A stretch of 64,000 bases of DNA from Auanema rhodensis (GCA_964057225.1 OZ059899.1:1550001-1614000); one strand, 5' to 3'. Shown: positions 50,181-63,514, numbered from the stretch's first letter. Numbers and translations are program-made. Notes: a model not told the origin generated them from the letters alone.

Positions 50181-52647
50181 ACTATACTACATTGAGAAAC
50201 GCTTAATACAAAAATTAGTTATGATCGTTTGAAAAATGATGCATTAGTGTATGTTGAGTTTCCATGTACACTCAACATTGCTTCCAAAAACATTTTGACA
50301 AAAATTTTTTCGAAAAATTTCAAAATAATTTAGCAAAAAGTAGATGTTTTTAGATTCCTTCATTCAAGGCAAAGACGATGGACAATGTTATTCAACGAAA
50401 AAATTAATTCTTCAGGGTGAAAATCGAGGATATAAGTGTGAACTTATATCAGTTGATATCTCGGTGCATTTTTAAGCTAGCGCAAATCTGATAACACAGA
50501 TCGACGCAGCTTAAAAATCCGCATCGAATGCACTATACTACATTGAGAAACGCTTAATACAAAAATTAGTTATGATCGTTTGAAAAATGATGCATTAGTG
50601 TATGTTGAGTTTCCATGTACACTCAACATTGCTTCCAAAAACATTTTGACAAAAATTTTTTCGAAAAATTTCAAAATAATTTAGCAAAAAGTAGATGTTT
50701 TTAGATTCCTTTTTTCAAGGCAAAGACGATGGACAATGTTATTCAACGAAAAAATTATTTCTTCAGGGTGAAAATCGAGGATATAAGTGTGAACTTATAT
50801 CAGTTGATATATCGGTGCATTTTTAAGCTAGCGCAAATCTGATAACACAGATCGACGCAGCTTAAAAATCCGCATCGAATGCACTATACTACATTGAGAA
50901 ACGCTTAATACAAAAATTAGTTATGATCGTTTGAAAAATGATGCATTAGTGTATGTTGAGTTTCCATGTACACTCAACATTGCTTCCAAAAACATTTTGA
51001 CAAAAATTTTTTCGAAAAATTTCAAAATAATTTAGCAAAAAGTAGATGTTTTTAGATTCCTTTTTTCAAGGCAAAGACGATGGACAATGTTATTCAACGA
51101 AAAAATTATTTCTTCAGGGTGAAAATCGAGGATATATGTGTGAACTTATATCAGTTGATATATCGGTGCATTTTTAAGCTAGCGCAAATCTGATAACACA
51201 GATCGACGCAGCTTAAAAATCCGCATCGAATGCACTATACTACATTGAGAAACGCTCAATACAAAAACTAGTTATGATCGTTTGAAAAATGATGCATTAG
51301 TGTATGTTGAGTTTCCATGTACACTCAACATTGCTTCCAAAAACATTTTGACAAAAATTTTTTCGAAAAATTTCAAAATAATTTAGCAAAAAGTAGATGT
51401 TTTTAGATTCCTTTTTTCAAGGCAAAGACGATGGACAATGTTATTCAACAAAAAAATTAGTTCTTCAGGGTGAAAATCGAGGATATAAGTGTGAACTTAT
51501 ATCAGTTGATATCTCGGTGCATTTTTAAGCTAGCGCAAATCTGATAACACAGATCGACGCAGCTTAAAAATCCGCATCGAGTGCACTATACTACATTGAG
51601 AAACGCTTGATACAAAAATTAGTAATGATCGTTTGAAAAATGATGCATTAGTGTATGTTGAGTTTCCATGTACACTCAACATTGCTTCCAAAAACATTTT
51701 GACAAAAATTTTTTCGAAAAATTTCAAAATAATTTAGCAAAAAGTAGATGTTTTTAGATTTCTTTTTTCAAGGCAAAGACGATGGACAATGTTATTCAGC
51801 GAAAATTATTTCTTCAGGGTGAAAATCGAGGATATAAGTGTGAACTTATACCAGTTGATATCTCGGTGCATTTTTAAGCTAGCGCAAATCAGATAACACA
51901 GATCGACGCAGCTTAAAAATCCGCATCGAATGCACTATACTACATTGAGAAACGCTCAATACAAAAACTAGTTATGATCGTTTGAAAAATGATGCATTAG
52001 TGTATGTTGAGTTTCCATGTACACTCAACATTGCTTCCAAAAACATTTTGACAAAAATTTTTTCGAAAAATTTCAAAATAATTTAGCAAAAAGTAGATGT
52101 TTTTAGATTCCTTTTTTCAAGGCAAAGACGATGGACAATGTTATTCAACAAAAAAATTAATTCTTCAGGGTGAAAATCGAGGATATAAGTGTGAACTTAT
52201 ATCAGTTGATATCTCGGTGCATTTTTAAGCTAGCGCAAATCTGATAACACAGATCGACGCAGCTTAAAAATCCGCATCGAATGCACTATACTACATTGAG
52301 AAACGCTTAATACACAAATTAGGTATGATCGTTTGAAAAATGATGCATTAGTGTATGTTGAGTTTCCATGTACACTCAACATTGCTTCCAAAAACATTTT
52401 GACAAAAATTTTTTCGAAAAATTTCAAAATAATTTAGCAAAAAGTAGATGTTTTTAGATTCCTTCATTCAAGGCAAAGACGATGGACAATGTTATTCAAC
52501 GAAAAAATTAATTCTTCAGGGTGAAAATCGAGGATATAAGTGTGAACTTATATCAGTTGATATCTCGGTGCATTTTTAAGCTAGCGCAAATCTGATAACA
52601 CAGATCGACGCAGCTTAAAAATCCGCATCGAGTGCACTATACTACAT

Positions 52648-55600
52648 TGAGAAACGCTTGATACAAAAATTAGTAATGATCGTTTGAAAAATGATGCATT
52701 AGTGTATGTTGAGTTTCCATGTACACTCAACATTGCTTCCAAAAACATTTTGACAAAAATTTTTTCGAAAAATTTCAAAATAATTTAGCAAAAAGTAGAT
52801 GTTTTTAGATTCCTTTTTTCAAGGCAAAGACGATGGACAATGTTATTCAACGAAAAAATTATTTCTTCAGGGTGAAAATCGAGGATATAAGTGTGAACTT
52901 ATATCAGTTGATATCTCGGTGCATTTTTAAGCTAGCGCAAATCTGATAACACAGATCGACGCAGCTTAAAAATCCGCATCGAATGCACTATACTACATTG
53001 AGAAACGCTTAATACAAAAATTAGTTATGATCGTTTGAAAAATGATGCATTAGTGTATGTTGAGTTTCCATGTACACTCAACATTGCTTCCAAAAACATT
53101 TTGACAAAAATTTTTTCGAAAAATTTCAAAATAATTTAGCAAAAAGTAGATGTTTTTAGATTCCTTTATTCAAGGCAAAGACGATGGACAATGTTATTCA
53201 ACGAAAAAATTAATTCTTCAGGGTGAAAATCGAGGATATAAGTGTGAACTTATATCAGTTGATATCTCGGTGCATTTTTAAGCTAGCGCAAATCTGATAA
53301 CACAGATCGACGCAGCTTAAAAATCCGCATCGAATGCACTATACTACATTGAGAAACGCTTAATACAAAAATTAGTTATGATCGTTTGAAAAATGATGCA
53401 TTAGTGTATGTTGAGTTTCCATGTACACTCAACATTGCTTCCAAAAACATTTTGACAAAAATTTTTTCGAAAAATTTCAAAATAATTTAGCAAAAAGTAG
53501 ATGTTTTTAGATTCCTTCATTCAAGGCAAAGACGATGGACAATGTTATTCAACGAAAAAATTAATTCTTCAGGGTGAAAATCGAGGATATAAGTGTGAAC
53601 TTATATCAGTTGATATCTCGGTGCATTTTTAAGCTAGCGCAAATCTGATAACACAGATCGACGCAGCTTAAAAATCCGCATCGAATGCACTATACTACAT
53701 TGAGAAACGCTTAATACAAAAATTAGTTATGATCGTTTGAAAAATGATGCATTAGTGTATGTTGAGTTTCCATGTACACTCAACATTGCTTCCAAAAACA
53801 TTTTGACAAAAATTTTTTCGAAAAATTTCAAAATAATTTAGCAAAAAGTAGATGTTTTTAGATTCCTTTTTTCAAGGCAAAGACGATGGACAATGTTATT
53901 CAACGAAAAAATTATTTCTTCAGGGTGAAAATCGAGGATATAAGTGTGAACTTATATCAGTTGATATATCGGTGCATTTTTAAGCTAGCGCAAATCTGAT
54001 AACACAGATCGACGCAGCTTAAAAATCCGCATCGAATGCACTATACTACATTGAGAAACGCTTAATACAAAAATTAGTTATGATCGTTTGAAAAATGATG
54101 CATTAGTGTATGTTGAGTTTCCATGTACACTCAACATTGCTTCCAAAAACATTTTGACAAAAATTTTTTCGAAAAATTTCAAAATAATTTAGCAAAAAGT
54201 AGATGTTTTTAGATTCCTTTTTTCAAGGCAAAGACGATGGACAATGTTATTCAACGAAAAAATTATTTCTTCAGGGTGAAAATCGAGGATATATGTGTGA
54301 ACTTATATCAGTTGATATATCGGTGCATTTTTAAGCTAGCGCAAATCTGATAACACAGATCGACGCAGCTTAAAAATCCGCATCGAATGCACTATACTAC
54401 ATTGAGAAACGCTCAATACAAAAACTAGTTATGATCGTTTGAAAAATGATGCATTAGTGTATGTTGAGTTTCCATGTACACTCAACATTGCTTCCAAAAA
54501 CATTTTGACAAAAATTTTTTCGAAAAATTTCAAAATAATTTAGCAAAAAGTAGATGTTTTTAGATTCCTTTTTTCAAGGCAAAGACGATGGACAATGTTA
54601 TTCAACAAAAAAATTAGTTCTTCAGGGTGAAAATCGAGGATATAAGTGTGAACTTATATCAGTTGATATCTCGGTGCATTTTTAAGCTAGCGCAAATCTG
54701 ATAACACAGATCGACGCAGCTTAAAAATCCGCATCGAGTGCACTATACTACATTGAGAAACGCTTGATACAAAAATTAGTAATGATCGTTTGAAAAATGA
54801 TGCATTAGTGTATGTTGAGTTTCCATGTACACTCAACATTGCTTCCAAAAACATTTTGACAAAAATTTTTTCGAAAAATTTCAAAATAATTTAGCAAAAA
54901 GTAGATGTTTTTAGATTTCTTTTTTCAAGGCAAAGACGATGGACAATGTTATTCAGCGAAAATTATTTCTTCAGGGTGAAAATCGAGGATATAAGTGTGA
55001 ACTTATACCAGTTGATATCTCGGTGCATTTTTAAGCTAGCGCAAATCAGATAACACAGATCGACGCAGCTTAAAAATCCGCATCGAATGCACTATACTAC
55101 ATTGAGAAACGCTCAATACAAAAACTAGTTATGATCGTTTGAAAAATGATGCATTAGTGTATGTTGAGTTTCCATGTACACTCAACATTGCTTCCAAAAA
55201 CATTTTGACAAAAATTTTTTCGAAAAATTTCAAAATAATTTAGCAAAAAGTAGATGTTTTTAGATTCCTTTTTTCAAGGCAAAGACGATGGACAATGTTA
55301 TTCAACAAAAAAATTAATTCTTCAGGGTGAAAATCGAGGATATAAGTGTGAACTTATATCAGTTGATATCTCGGTGCATTTTTAAGCTAGCGCAAATCTG
55401 ATAACACAGATCGACGCAGCTTAAAAATCCGCATCGAATGCACTATACTACATTGAGAAACGCTTAATACACAAATTAGGTATGATCGTTTGAAAAATGA
55501 TGCATTAGTGTATGTTGAGTTTCCATGTACACTCAACATTGCTTCCAAAAACATTTTGACAAAAATTTTTTCGAAAAATTTCAAAATAATTTAGCAAAAA

Positions 55601-55804
55601 GTAGATGTTTTTAGATTCCTTTTTTCAAGGCAAAGACGATGAACAATGTTATTCAACAAAAAAATTAGTTCTTCAGGGTGAAAATCGAGGATATAAGTGT
55701 GAACTTATATCAGTTGATATCTCGGTGCATTTTTAAGCTAGCGCAAATCTGATAACACAGATCGACGCAGCTTAAAAATCCGCATCGAATGCACTATACT
55801 ACAT
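52648..55804. repeat. Nine-monomer HOR copy 2 (M151-M159), 3157 bp
   Basis: It matches copy 1 monomer by monomer through M158 and the first part of M159. The rest of M159 (55454-55804) diverges: CTTTTTTC, GATGAAC and TTAGTTC replace CTTCATTC, GATGGAC and TTAATTC, and the end is CGAATGC rather than CGAGTGC. The duplication edge lies within that monomer, between about p27 and p169. Confidence 0.9.
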
Positions 55805-57204
55805 TGAGAAACGCTTAATACAAAAATTAGTAATGATCGTTTGAAAAATGATGCATTAGTGTATGTTGAGTTTCCATGTACACTCAACATTGCTTCCAAA
55901 AACATTTTGACAAAAATTTTTTCGAAAAATTTCAAAATAATTTAGCAAAAAGTAGATGTTTTTAGATTCCTTTTTTCAAGGAAAAGACGATGGACAATGT
56001 TATTCAACGAAAAAATTATTTCTTCAGGGTGAAAATCGAGGATATAAGTGTGAACTTATATCAGTTGATATCTCGGTGCATTTTTAAGCTAGCGCAAATC
56101 TGATAACACAGATCGACGCAGCTTAAAAATCCGCATCGAGTGCACTATACTACATTGAGAAACGCTTGATACAAAAATTAGTAATGATCGTTCGAAAAAT
56201 GATGCATTAGTGTATGTTGAGTTTCCATGTACACTCAACATTGCTTCCAAAAACATTTTGACAAAAATTTTTTCGAAAAATTTCAAAATAATTTAGCAAA
56301 AAGTAGATGTTTTTAGATTCCTTTTTTCAAGGCAAAGACGATGGACAATGTTATTCAGCGAAAATTATTTCTTCAGGGTGAAAATCGAGGATATAAGTGT
56401 GAACTTATATCAGTTGATATCTCGGTGCATTTTTAAGCTAGCGCAAATCTGATAACACAGATCGACGCAGCTTAAAAATCCGCATCGAATGCACTATACT
56501 ACATTGAGAAAGGCTTAATACAAAAATTAGTTATGATCGTTTGAAAAATGATGCATTAGTGTATGTTGAGTTTCCATGTACACTCAACATTGCTTCCAAA
56601 AACATTTTGACAAAAATTTTTTCGAAAAATTTCAAAATAATTTAGCAAAAAGTAGATGTTTTTAGATTCCTTTTTTCAAGGCAAAGACGATGGACAATGT
56701 TATTCAGCGAAAATTATTTCTTCAGGGTGAAAATCGAGGATATAAGTGTGAACTTATACCAGTTGATATCTCGGTGCATTTTTAAGCTAGCGCAAATCTG
56801 ATAACAAAGATCGACGCAGCTTAAAAATCCGCATCGAATGCACTATACTACATTGAGAAACGCTTAATACAAAAATTAGTAATGATCGTTTGAAAAATGA
56901 TGCATTAGTGTATGTTGAGTTTCCATGTACACTCAACATTGCTTCCAAAAACATTTTGACAAAAATTTTTTCGAAAAATTTCAAAATAATTTAGCAAAAA
57001 GTAGATGTTTTTAGATTCCTTTTTTCAAGGCAAAGACGATGGACAATGTTATTCAACGAAAAAATTAATTCTTCAGGGTGAAAATCGAGGATATAAGTGT
57101 GAACTTATATCAGTTGATATCTCGGTGCATTTTTAAGCTAGCGCAAATCTGATAACACAGATCGACGCAGCTTAAAAATCCGCATCGAGTGCACTATACT
57201 ACAT

Positions 57205-60010
57205 TGAGAAACGCTTGATACAAAAATTAGTTATGATCGTTTGAAAAATGATGCATTAGTGTATGTTGAGTTTCCATGTACACTCAACATTGCTTCCAAA
57301 AACATTTTGACAAAAATTTTTTCGAAAAATTTCAAAATAATTTAGCGAAAAGTAGATGTTTTTAGATTCCTTTTTTCAAGGCAAAGACGATGGACAATGT
57401 TATTCAACGAAAAAATTATTTCTTCAGGGTGAAAATCGAGGATATAAGTGTGAACTTATATCAGTTGATATCTCGGTGCATTTTTAAGCTAGCGCAAATC
57501 TGATAACACAGATCGACGCAGCTTAAAAATCCGCATCGAGTGCACTATACTACATTGAGAAACGCTTGATACAAAAATTAGTAATGATCGTTTGAAAAAT
57601 GATGCATTAGTGTATGTTGAGTTTCCATGTACACTCAACATTGCTTCCAAAAACATTTTGACAAAAATTTTTTCGAAAAATTTCAAAATAATTTAGCAAA
57701 AAGTAGATGTTTTTAGATTCCTTTTTTCAAGGCAAAGACGATGGACAATGTTATTCAACGAAAAAATTATTTCTTCAGGGTGAAAATCGAGGATATAAGT
57801 GTGAACTTATATCAGTTGATATCTCGGTGCATTTTTAAGCTAGCGCAAATCTGATAACACAGATCGACGCAGCTTAAAAATCCGCATCGAATGCACTATA
57901 CTACATTGAGAAACGCTTAATACAAAAATTAGTTATGATCGTTTGAAAAATGATGCATTAGTGTATGTTGAGTTTCCATGTACACTCAACATTGCTTCCA
58001 AAAACATTTTGACAAAAATTTTTTCGAAAAATTTCAAAATAATTTAGCAAAAAGTAGATGTTTTTAGATTCCTTTATTCAAGGCAAAGACGATGGACAAT
58101 GTTATTCAACGAAAAAATTAATTCTTCAGGGTGAAAATCGAGGATATAAGTGTGAACTTATATCAGTTGATATCTCGGTGCATTTTTAAGCTAGCGCAAA
58201 TCTGATAACACAGATCGACGCAGCTTAAAAATCCGCATCGAATGCACTATACTACATTGAGAAACGCTCAATACAAAAACTAGTTATGATCGTTTGAAAA
58301 ATGATGCATTAGTGTATGTTGAGTTTCCATGTACACTCAACATTGCTTCCAAAAACATTTTGACAAAAATTTTTTCGAAAAATTTCAAAATAATTTAGCA
58401 AAAAGCAGATGTTTTTAGATTCCTTTTTTCAAGGCAAAGACGATGAACAATGTTATTCAACAAAAAAATTAGTTCTTCAGGGTGAAAATCGAGGATATAA
58501 GTGTGAACTTATATCAGTTGATATCTCGGTGCATTTTTAAGCTAGCGCAAATCTGATAACACAGATCGACGCAGCTTAAAAATCCGCATCGAGTGCACTA
58601 TACTACATTGAGAAACGCTTGATACAAAAATTAGTAATGATCGTTTGAAAAATGATGCATTAGTGTATGTTGAGTTTCCATGTACACTCAACATTGCTTC
58701 CAAAAACATTTTGACAAAAATTTTTTCGAAAAATTTCAAAATAATTTAGCAAAAAGTAGATGTTTTTAGATTTCTTTTTTCAAGGCAAAGACGATGGACA
58801 ATGTTATTCAGCGAAAATTATTTCTTCAGGGTGAAAATCGAGGATATAAGTGTGAACTTATACCAGTTGATATCTCGGTGCATTTTTAAGCTAGCGCAAA
58901 TCAGATAACACAGATCGACGCAGCTTAAAAATCCGCATTGAATGCACTATACTACATTGAGAAACGCTCAATACAAAAACTAGTTATGATCGTTTGAAAA
59001 ATGATGCATTAGTGTATGTTGAGTTTCCATGTACACTCAACATTGCTTCCAAAAACATTTTGACAAAAATTTTTTCGAAAAATTTCAAAATAATTTAGCA
59101 AAAAGTAGATGTTTTTAGATTCCTTTTTTCAAGGCAAAGACGATGGACAATGTTATTCAACAAAAAAATTAATTCTTCAGGGTGAAAATCGAGGATATAA
59201 GTGTGAACTTATATCAGTTGATATCTCGGTGCATTTTTAAGCTAGCGCAAATCTGATAACACAGATCGACGCAGCTTAAAAATCCGCATCGAATGCACTA
59301 TACTACATTGAGAAACGCTTAATACAAAAATTAGTAATGATCGTTTGAAAAATGATGCATTAGTGTATGTTGAGTTTCCATGTACACTCAACATTGCTTC
59401 CAAAAACATTTTGACAAAAATTTTTTCGAAAAATTTCAAAATAATTTAGCAAAAAGTAGATGTTTTTAGATTCCTTTATTCAAGGCAAAGACGATGGACA
59501 ATGTTATTCAACGAAAAAATTAATTCTTCAGGGTGAAAATCGAGGATATAAGTGTGAACTTATATCAGTTGATATCTCGGTGCATTTTTAAGCTAGCGCA
59601 AATCTGATAACACAGATCGACGCAGCTTAAAAATCCGCATCGAATGCACTATACTACATTGAGAAACGCTCAATACAAAAACTAGTTATGATCGTTTGAA
59701 AAATGATGCATTAGTGTATGTTGAGTTTCCATGTACACTCAACATTGCTTCCAAAAACATTTTGACAAAAATTTTTTCGAAAAATTTCAAAATAATTTAG
59801 CAAAAAGTAGATGTTTTTAGATTCCTTTTTTCAAGGCAAAGACGATGAACAATGTTATTCAACAAAAAAATTAGTTTTTCAGGGTGAAAATCGAGGATAT
59901 AAGTGTGAACTTATATCAGTTGATATCTCGGTGCATTTTTAAGCTAGCGCAAATCTGATAACACAGATCGACGCAGCTTAAAAATCCGCATCGAGTGCAC
60001 TATACTACAT
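57205..60010. repeat. Eight-monomer HOR copy 1 (M164-M171), 2806 bp
   Basis: The order is TAGCGAAAAG, p28-A with TTATTTC, CTTTATTC, CTCAAT with GATGAAC, a 349-bp monomer ending CGCATTGAATG, CTCAAT with TTAATTC, TTAAT with p28-A and CTTTATTC, then CTCAAT with GATGAAC. Copy 2 follows directly. The only differences I saw are AAAGCAGATG in M167 and TTAGTTTTTC in M171. Confidence 0.92.
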
Positions 60011-62816
60011 TGAGAAACGCTTGATACAAAAATTAGTTATGATCGTTTGAAAAATGATGCATTAGTGTATGTTGAGTTTCCATGTACACTCAACATTGCT
60101 TCCAAAAACATTTTGACAAAAATTTTTTCGAAAAATTTCAAAATAATTTAGCGAAAAGTAGATGTTTTTAGATTCCTTTTTTCAAGGCAAAGACGATGGA
60201 CAATGTTATTCAACGAAAAAATTATTTCTTCAGGGTGAAAATCGAGGATATAAGTGTGAACTTATATCAGTTGATATCTCGGTGCATTTTTAAGCTAGCG
60301 CAAATCTGATAACACAGATCGACGCAGCTTAAAAATCCGCATCGAGTGCACTATACTACATTGAGAAACGCTTGATACAAAAATTAGTAATGATCGTTTG
60401 AAAAATGATGCATTAGTGTATGTTGAGTTTCCATGTACACTCAACATTGCTTCCAAAAACATTTTGACAAAAATTTTTTCGAAAAATTTCAAAATAATTT
60501 AGCAAAAAGTAGATGTTTTTAGATTCCTTTTTTCAAGGCAAAGACGATGGACAATGTTATTCAACGAAAAAATTATTTCTTCAGGGTGAAAATCGAGGAT
60601 ATAAGTGTGAACTTATATCAGTTGATATCTCGGTGCATTTTTAAGCTAGCGCAAATCTGATAACACAGATCGACGCAGCTTAAAAATCCGCATCGAATGC
60701 ACTATACTACATTGAGAAACGCTTAATACAAAAATTAGTTATGATCGTTTGAAAAATGATGCATTAGTGTATGTTGAGTTTCCATGTACACTCAACATTG
60801 CTTCCAAAAACATTTTGACAAAAATTTTTTCGAAAAATTTCAAAATAATTTAGCAAAAAGTAGATGTTTTTAGATTCCTTTATTCAAGGCAAAGACGATG
60901 GACAATGTTATTCAACGAAAAAATTAATTCTTCAGGGTGAAAATCGAGGATATAAGTGTGAACTTATATCAGTTGATATCTCGGTGCATTTTTAAGCTAG
61001 CGCAAATCTGATAACACAGATCGACGCAGCTTAAAAATCCGCATCGAATGCACTATACTACATTGAGAAACGCTCAATACAAAAACTAGTTATGATCGTT
61101 TGAAAAATGATGCATTAGTGTATGTTGAGTTTCCATGTACACTCAACATTGCTTCCAAAAACATTTTGACAAAAATTTTTTCGAAAAATTTCAAAATAAT
61201 TTAGCAAAAAGTAGATGTTTTTAGATTCCTTTTTTCAAGGCAAAGACGATGAACAATGTTATTCAACAAAAAAATTAGTTCTTCAGGGTGAAAATCGAGG
61301 ATATAAGTGTGAACTTATATCAGTTGATATCTCGGTGCATTTTTAAGCTAGCGCAAATCTGATAACACAGATCGACGCAGCTTAAAAATCCGCATCGAGT
61401 GCACTATACTACATTGAGAAACGCTTGATACAAAAATTAGTAATGATCGTTTGAAAAATGATGCATTAGTGTATGTTGAGTTTCCATGTACACTCAACAT
61501 TGCTTCCAAAAACATTTTGACAAAAATTTTTTCGAAAAATTTCAAAATAATTTAGCAAAAAGTAGATGTTTTTAGATTTCTTTTTTCAAGGCAAAGACGA
61601 TGGACAATGTTATTCAGCGAAAATTATTTCTTCAGGGTGAAAATCGAGGATATAAGTGTGAACTTATACCAGTTGATATCTCGGTGCATTTTTAAGCTAG
61701 CGCAAATCAGATAACACAGATCGACGCAGCTTAAAAATCCGCATTGAATGCACTATACTACATTGAGAAACGCTCAATACAAAAACTAGTTATGATCGTT
61801 TGAAAAATGATGCATTAGTGTATGTTGAGTTTCCATGTACACTCAACATTGCTTCCAAAAACATTTTGACAAAAATTTTTTCGAAAAATTTCAAAATAAT
61901 TTAGCAAAAAGTAGATGTTTTTAGATTCCTTTTTTCAAGGCAAAGACGATGGACAATGTTATTCAACAAAAAAATTAATTCTTCAGGGTGAAAATCGAGG
62001 ATATAAGTGTGAACTTATATCAGTTGATATCTCGGTGCATTTTTAAGCTAGCGCAAATCTGATAACACAGATCGACGCAGCTTAAAAATCCGCATCGAAT
62101 GCACTATACTACATTGAGAAACGCTTAATACAAAAATTAGTAATGATCGTTTGAAAAATGATGCATTAGTGTATGTTGAGTTTCCATGTACACTCAACAT
62201 TGCTTCCAAAAACATTTTGACAAAAATTTTTTCGAAAAATTTCAAAATAATTTAGCAAAAAGTAGATGTTTTTAGATTCCTTTATTCAAGGCAAAGACGA
62301 TGGACAATGTTATTCAACGAAAAAATTAATTCTTCAGGGTGAAAATCGAGGATATAAGTGTGAACTTATATCAGTTGATATCTCGGTGCATTTTTAAGCT
62401 AGCGCAAATCTGATAACACAGATCGACGCAGCTTAAAAATCCGCATCGAATGCACTATACTACATTGAGAAACGCTCAATACAAAAACTAGTTATGATCG
62501 TTTGAAAAATGATGCATTAGTGTATGTTGAGTTTCCATGTACACTCAACATTGCTTCCAAAAACATTTTGACAAAAATTTTTTCGAAAAATTTCAAAATA
62601 ATTTAGCAAAAAGTAGATGTTTTTAGATTCCTTTTTTCAAGGCAAAGACGATGAACAATGTTATTCAACAAAAAAATTAGTTCTTCAGGGTGAAAATCGA
62701 GGATATAAGTGTGAACTTATATCAGTTGATATCTCGGTGCATTTTTAAGCTAGCGCAAATCTGATAACACAGATCGACGCAGCTTAAAAATCCGCATCGA
62801 GTGCACTATACTACAT
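60011..62816. repeat. Eight-monomer HOR copy 2 (M172-M179), 2806 bp
   Basis: This is almost base-for-base the same as the preceding copy, the most recent large duplication visible in the window. What follows (62817 on) does not begin a third copy at the same monomer. It rejoins the series at the 349-bp monomer that follows M167, as expected if the M171/M179-type monomer paired with the similar M167 type. Confidence 0.92.
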
Positions 62817-63514
62817 TGAGAAACGCTTGATACAAAAATTAGTAATGATCGTTTGAAAAATGATGCATTAGTGTATGTTGAGTTTCCATGTACACTCAAC
62901 ATTGCTTCCAAAAACATTTTGACAAAAATTTTTTCGAAAAATTTCAAAATAATTTAGCAAAAAGTAGATGTTTTTAGATTTCTTTTTTCAAGGCAAAGAC
63001 GATGGACAATGTTATTCAGCGAAAATTATTTCTTCAGGGTGAAAATCGAGGATATAAGTGTGAACTTATACCAGTTGATATCTCGGTGCATTTTTAAGCT
63101 AGCGTAAATCTGATAACACAGATCGACGCAGCTTAAAAATCCGCATCGAATGCACTATACTACATTGAGAAACGCTTGATACAAAAATTAGTAATGATCG
63201 TTTGAAAAATGATGCATTAGTGTATGTTGAGTTTCCATGTACACTCAACATTGCTTCCAAAAACATTTTGACAAAAATTTTTTCGAAAAATTTCAAAATA
63301 ATTTAGCAAAAAGTAGATGTTTTTAGATTTCTTTTTTCAAGGCAAAGACGATGGACAATGTTATTCAGCGAAAATTATTTCTTCAGGGTGAAAATCGAGG
63401 ATATAAGTGTGAACTTATACCAGTTGATATCTCGGTGCATTTTTAAGCTAGCGCAAATCAGATAACACAGATCGACGCAGCTTAAAAATCCGCATTGAAT
63501 GCACTATACTACAT
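62817..63514. repeat. Adjacent pair of 349-bp monomers (M180-M181)
   Basis: Two deletion-type monomers lie in tandem, whereas each 8-monomer HOR has only one. The first has private AGCGTAAATCTG at p288 and ends CGAATGC. The second is the standard form ending CGCATTGAATG. A single-monomer duplication accounts for it. Confidence 0.85.

Larger units (their letters stand above)
49842..50192 (+). repeat. Reference monomer (M143) matching the working consensus
   Basis: This 351-bp copy carries the commonest state at nearly every diagnostic site and is used to number monomer positions p1-p351. Diagnostic states here are TTAAT at p11, GATCG at p31, CATTG at p84, CAAAAT at p129, CTTTATTC at p166, TTAATTC at p212, CTCGG at p268, CTGAT at p296 and CACTATAC at p339. 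The strand is arbitrary because no transcription is shown. An identical-looking copy occupies 52999-53349. Confidence 0.9.
49491..52647. repeat. Nine-monomer HOR copy 1 (M142-M150), 3157 bp
   Basis: The series is a p28-A monomer, CTTTATTC, CTTCATTC, GATATATC, ATATATGTG plus GATATATC, CTCAAT with TTAGTTC, a 349-bp monomer, CTCAAT with TTAATTC, and one with ACACAAATTAGG at p16. The copy at 52648-55804 repeats this order with almost no change for about 3 kb. The length is 9 x 351 minus the 2-base deletion. Confidence 0.9.
51597..63514. repeat. Eight dispersed 349-bp monomers (deletion subtype)
   Basis: Monomers at 51597-51945, 54754-55102, 56156-56504, 56505-56853, 58609-58957, 61415-61763, 62817-63165 and 63166-63514 read CAGCGAAAATT in place of CAACGAAAAAATT, a 2-base loss in the A-run at p206-211 plus p203 A to G. 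Most also have GATTTCTTTT at p161, TATACC at p254 and TCAGAT at p295. M161 lacks all three; M162 has only TATACC (plus private GAAAGGC and ACAAAGATC); M180 has CGTAAATCTG instead of TCAGAT. None occurs left of 51597, so the subtype is confined to this end. Confidence 0.92.

Noticed and set aside
49842-50192. Monomer being a dimer of about 175-bp halves
   Set aside because: Only short A/T-rich words are shared between the two halves (for example ATGCATTA and GTGCATTT). I see no continuous alignment.
57205-62816. Assembly artefact as the cause of the near-identical HOR copies
   Set aside because: Not fully excluded, but the copies differ at a few bases and the same kind of duplication recurs with different unit lengths across the window, which fits real satellite turnover. 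Long reads spanning 57-63 kb would decide.
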